From contig JAICSG010000348.1 in assembly GCA_025937035.1 (NCBI GenBank), forward strand, positions 1 through 5,179: a stretch of DNA of 5,179 nt. Reading direction: 5' to 3'. The translations under genes and the position numbers were made by a program. A model generated the notes under the pieces. It was not told the DNA's origin, did not search any database, and saw only the letters and a list, made by a program, of their open reading frames with translations. Below are positions 4,218 to 5,179 of this stretch, piece by piece; position 1 is the stretch's first letter, and each line of letters starts with the position of its first letter. This stretch comes from Thermoanaerobaculia bacterium. GTDB lineage: Bacteria > Acidobacteriota > Thermoanaerobaculia > Multivoradales > UBA5704.

Positions 4218-5179
4218 TTACGCCGCCACCCGAGACGCCAGCAACCGCAACGCGTACCCTTCGAGCTCCTCCGCGCGGTGGGCCGCGGTGTGCTCGCGCA
4301 GCACCCTGGCGCGGGCCCTCTCCCCCAGGGCGCGGCGCTCGTGCTCGGGGATGTCCCGCAGGTACTGGAGCACCTCGCCAGGGGTCTTGGCGGTGAGGAT
4401 CTCCTCTCCGATCTTGAAGAAGGTCCCCAGGCCCGGCCAGTTGTCGCTGATGATCGGCGTGGCGCAGGCGGCGGCCTCGAAGAGGCGGACGCTGGGGGAG
4501 AAGCCGGCCTGGATCATGTCGGCGCGGGTGATGTTCAGGGTGAAGCGCTGCTGGTTGTAGAACCGCGAGTGCTTCTTCGGCTCCAGGTGCTCGAAGCGCT
4601 TGACGTTCCTCGGCCAGCGGATCTCCTGCGGGTACTGGGGACCCGCCACGGTGAATTTCCCCTGCCCCCAGCGCCGGGCGGGCTCGATCAGCAGCCGCTC
4701 CAGGGCCGGCTGGCGGTCGTCGCTGTAGGTGCCCATGTAGCCGAGGTCCCAGCGCGGCTCCACCGCCTCGGGACGGTAGAGGGCGGGGTCGAAGGAGCAG
4801 TAGAGGGCCCGCGCCATGGGCGAGCCGTAGCGCCGCTCCAGCAGCCGGAGGGTCGGCCCGCCGGTGAAGGAGAGATAGGCGTGGTAGCGCGGGATGAGCT
4901 CCGGGGTGAGGTACTCGTAGTCCCCCCGCTCCAGCTTGGCCAGGGTCACCGGCGTGTCGATGTCGTAGAAGGCGGTGCCGCCGGAGGCCACGTCGGTGAC
5001 CCAGCGGCCGACCTCCACCCCCTGGGGCACGTAGGAGCCGACGATTACCAGGTCGGCCCGGCGGACGGCCTGGGCGAAGCGGTCCTTGAGCTCCTCCAGG
5101 CTGGAGTAGAGCTCGGTGCGGCCGTAGGGGGGCTCGGGGAGGTCGCGGTTGTCCGCGTACCATGGCTGGTCGCGCTCCA
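4218..5179 (-). CDS. CgeB-type glycosyltransferase (5' end outside window)
   Basis: 319 codons are visible; the frame is open to the window edge, and the GTG at 5030 is an internal Val, not the start. From the edge the frame reads ERDQPWYADNRDLPEP and then ADLVIVGSYVPQGVEVGRWV (41-60), followed by FYDIDTPVTLAKLERGDYEY (70-89), a typical CgeB-like donor-fold region. The C-terminal domain shows DLGYMGTYSDDRQPALERLL (144-163) and GFSPSVRLFEAAACATPIISD (225-245), the signature of the Glyco_trans_1_2 (GT-B type) domain. The usual CGTP is CATP here. Proteins of this class act in the cytoplasm in spore-coat or surface glycan assembly, but donor and acceptor cannot be read from sequence. About 40 to 60 residues are probably missing from the N-terminus. 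It is separated by 182 nt and the inverted repeat from the 78-residue gene downstream, so it belongs to another transcription unit. Confidence 0.88.
   Translation of the reverse strand, partial: ERDQPWYADNRDLPEPPYGRTELYSSLEELKDRFAQAVRRADLVIVGSYVPQGVEVGRWVTDVASGGTAFYDIDTPVTLAKLERGDYEYLTPELIPRYHAYLSFTGGPTLRLLERRYGSPMARALYCSFDPALYRPEAVEPRWDLGYMGTYSDDRQPALERLLIEPARRWGQGKFTVAGPQYPQEIRWPRNVKRFEHLEPKKHSRFYNQQRFTLNITRADMIQAGFSPSVRLFEAAACATPIISDNWPGLGTFFKIGEEILTAKTPGEVLQYLRDIPEHERRALGERARARVLREHTAAHRAEELEGYALRLLASRVAA

Noticed and set aside
3538..4560. Plus-strand open frame of 340 codons
   Set aside because: It overlaps the HicB-like gene out of frame, runs antisense to the 78-residue gene and the glycosyltransferase, and reads through the inverted repeat; there is no recognisable domain.

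Overview
This is a GC-rich bacterial segment of ordinary chromosomal character: strong third-position G/C bias, tightly packed genes and Shine-Dalgarno (SD) motifs. The protein mix is a YjbR/MmcQ protein, a DUF4287-SRPBCC fusion, a VOC protein, a CmoB-like methyltransferase, a YfdC-type FNT channel and a CgeB-type glycosyltransferase. It resembles Myxococcota or related deltaproteobacteria, but nothing here fixes the taxon.

Layout from left to right. (1) Positions 1-304, minus strand: the 5' portion of a DUF892 (YciF-like, ferritin-like) gene that appears broken. It has an ACG where the start codon should be and an in-frame TAA inside the conserved N-terminal motif. (2) Positions 425-3438, minus strand: a compact five-gene run read right to left. 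The order is a MmcQ/YjbR-like protein, a DUF4287+SRPBCC protein, a VOC/glyoxalase-like protein, a SAM methyltransferase and an FNT-family membrane channel. Gaps are 13, 2, 45 and 5 nt, so this is probably one operon. (3) Positions 3439-3493: a 55-nt divergent intergenic region with a near-symmetric -10-like element that could serve both directions. (4) Positions 3494-3802, plus strand: a HicB-fold-like small protein, whose stop overlaps that of a convergent 78-residue gene (3799-4035, minus, GTG start with a perfect AGGAGG). (5) Positions 4036-4217: an intergenic stretch holding a large imperfect inverted repeat built from 7-mers (CACGGAC, then GTCCGTG) on an exact 10-bp pitch. (6) Positions 4218-5179, minus strand: most of a CgeB-type glycosyltransferase whose 5' end lies beyond the window.

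The five-gene run has no obvious single pathway; its members are small-molecule-binding folds, a methyltransferase and an anion or small-solute channel. The best candidates for something unusual are the 10-bp-periodic inverted array, the convergent HicB-like/small-protein pair and the doubly damaged DUF892 gene. I see no clear evidence of a large new defence or mobile system.
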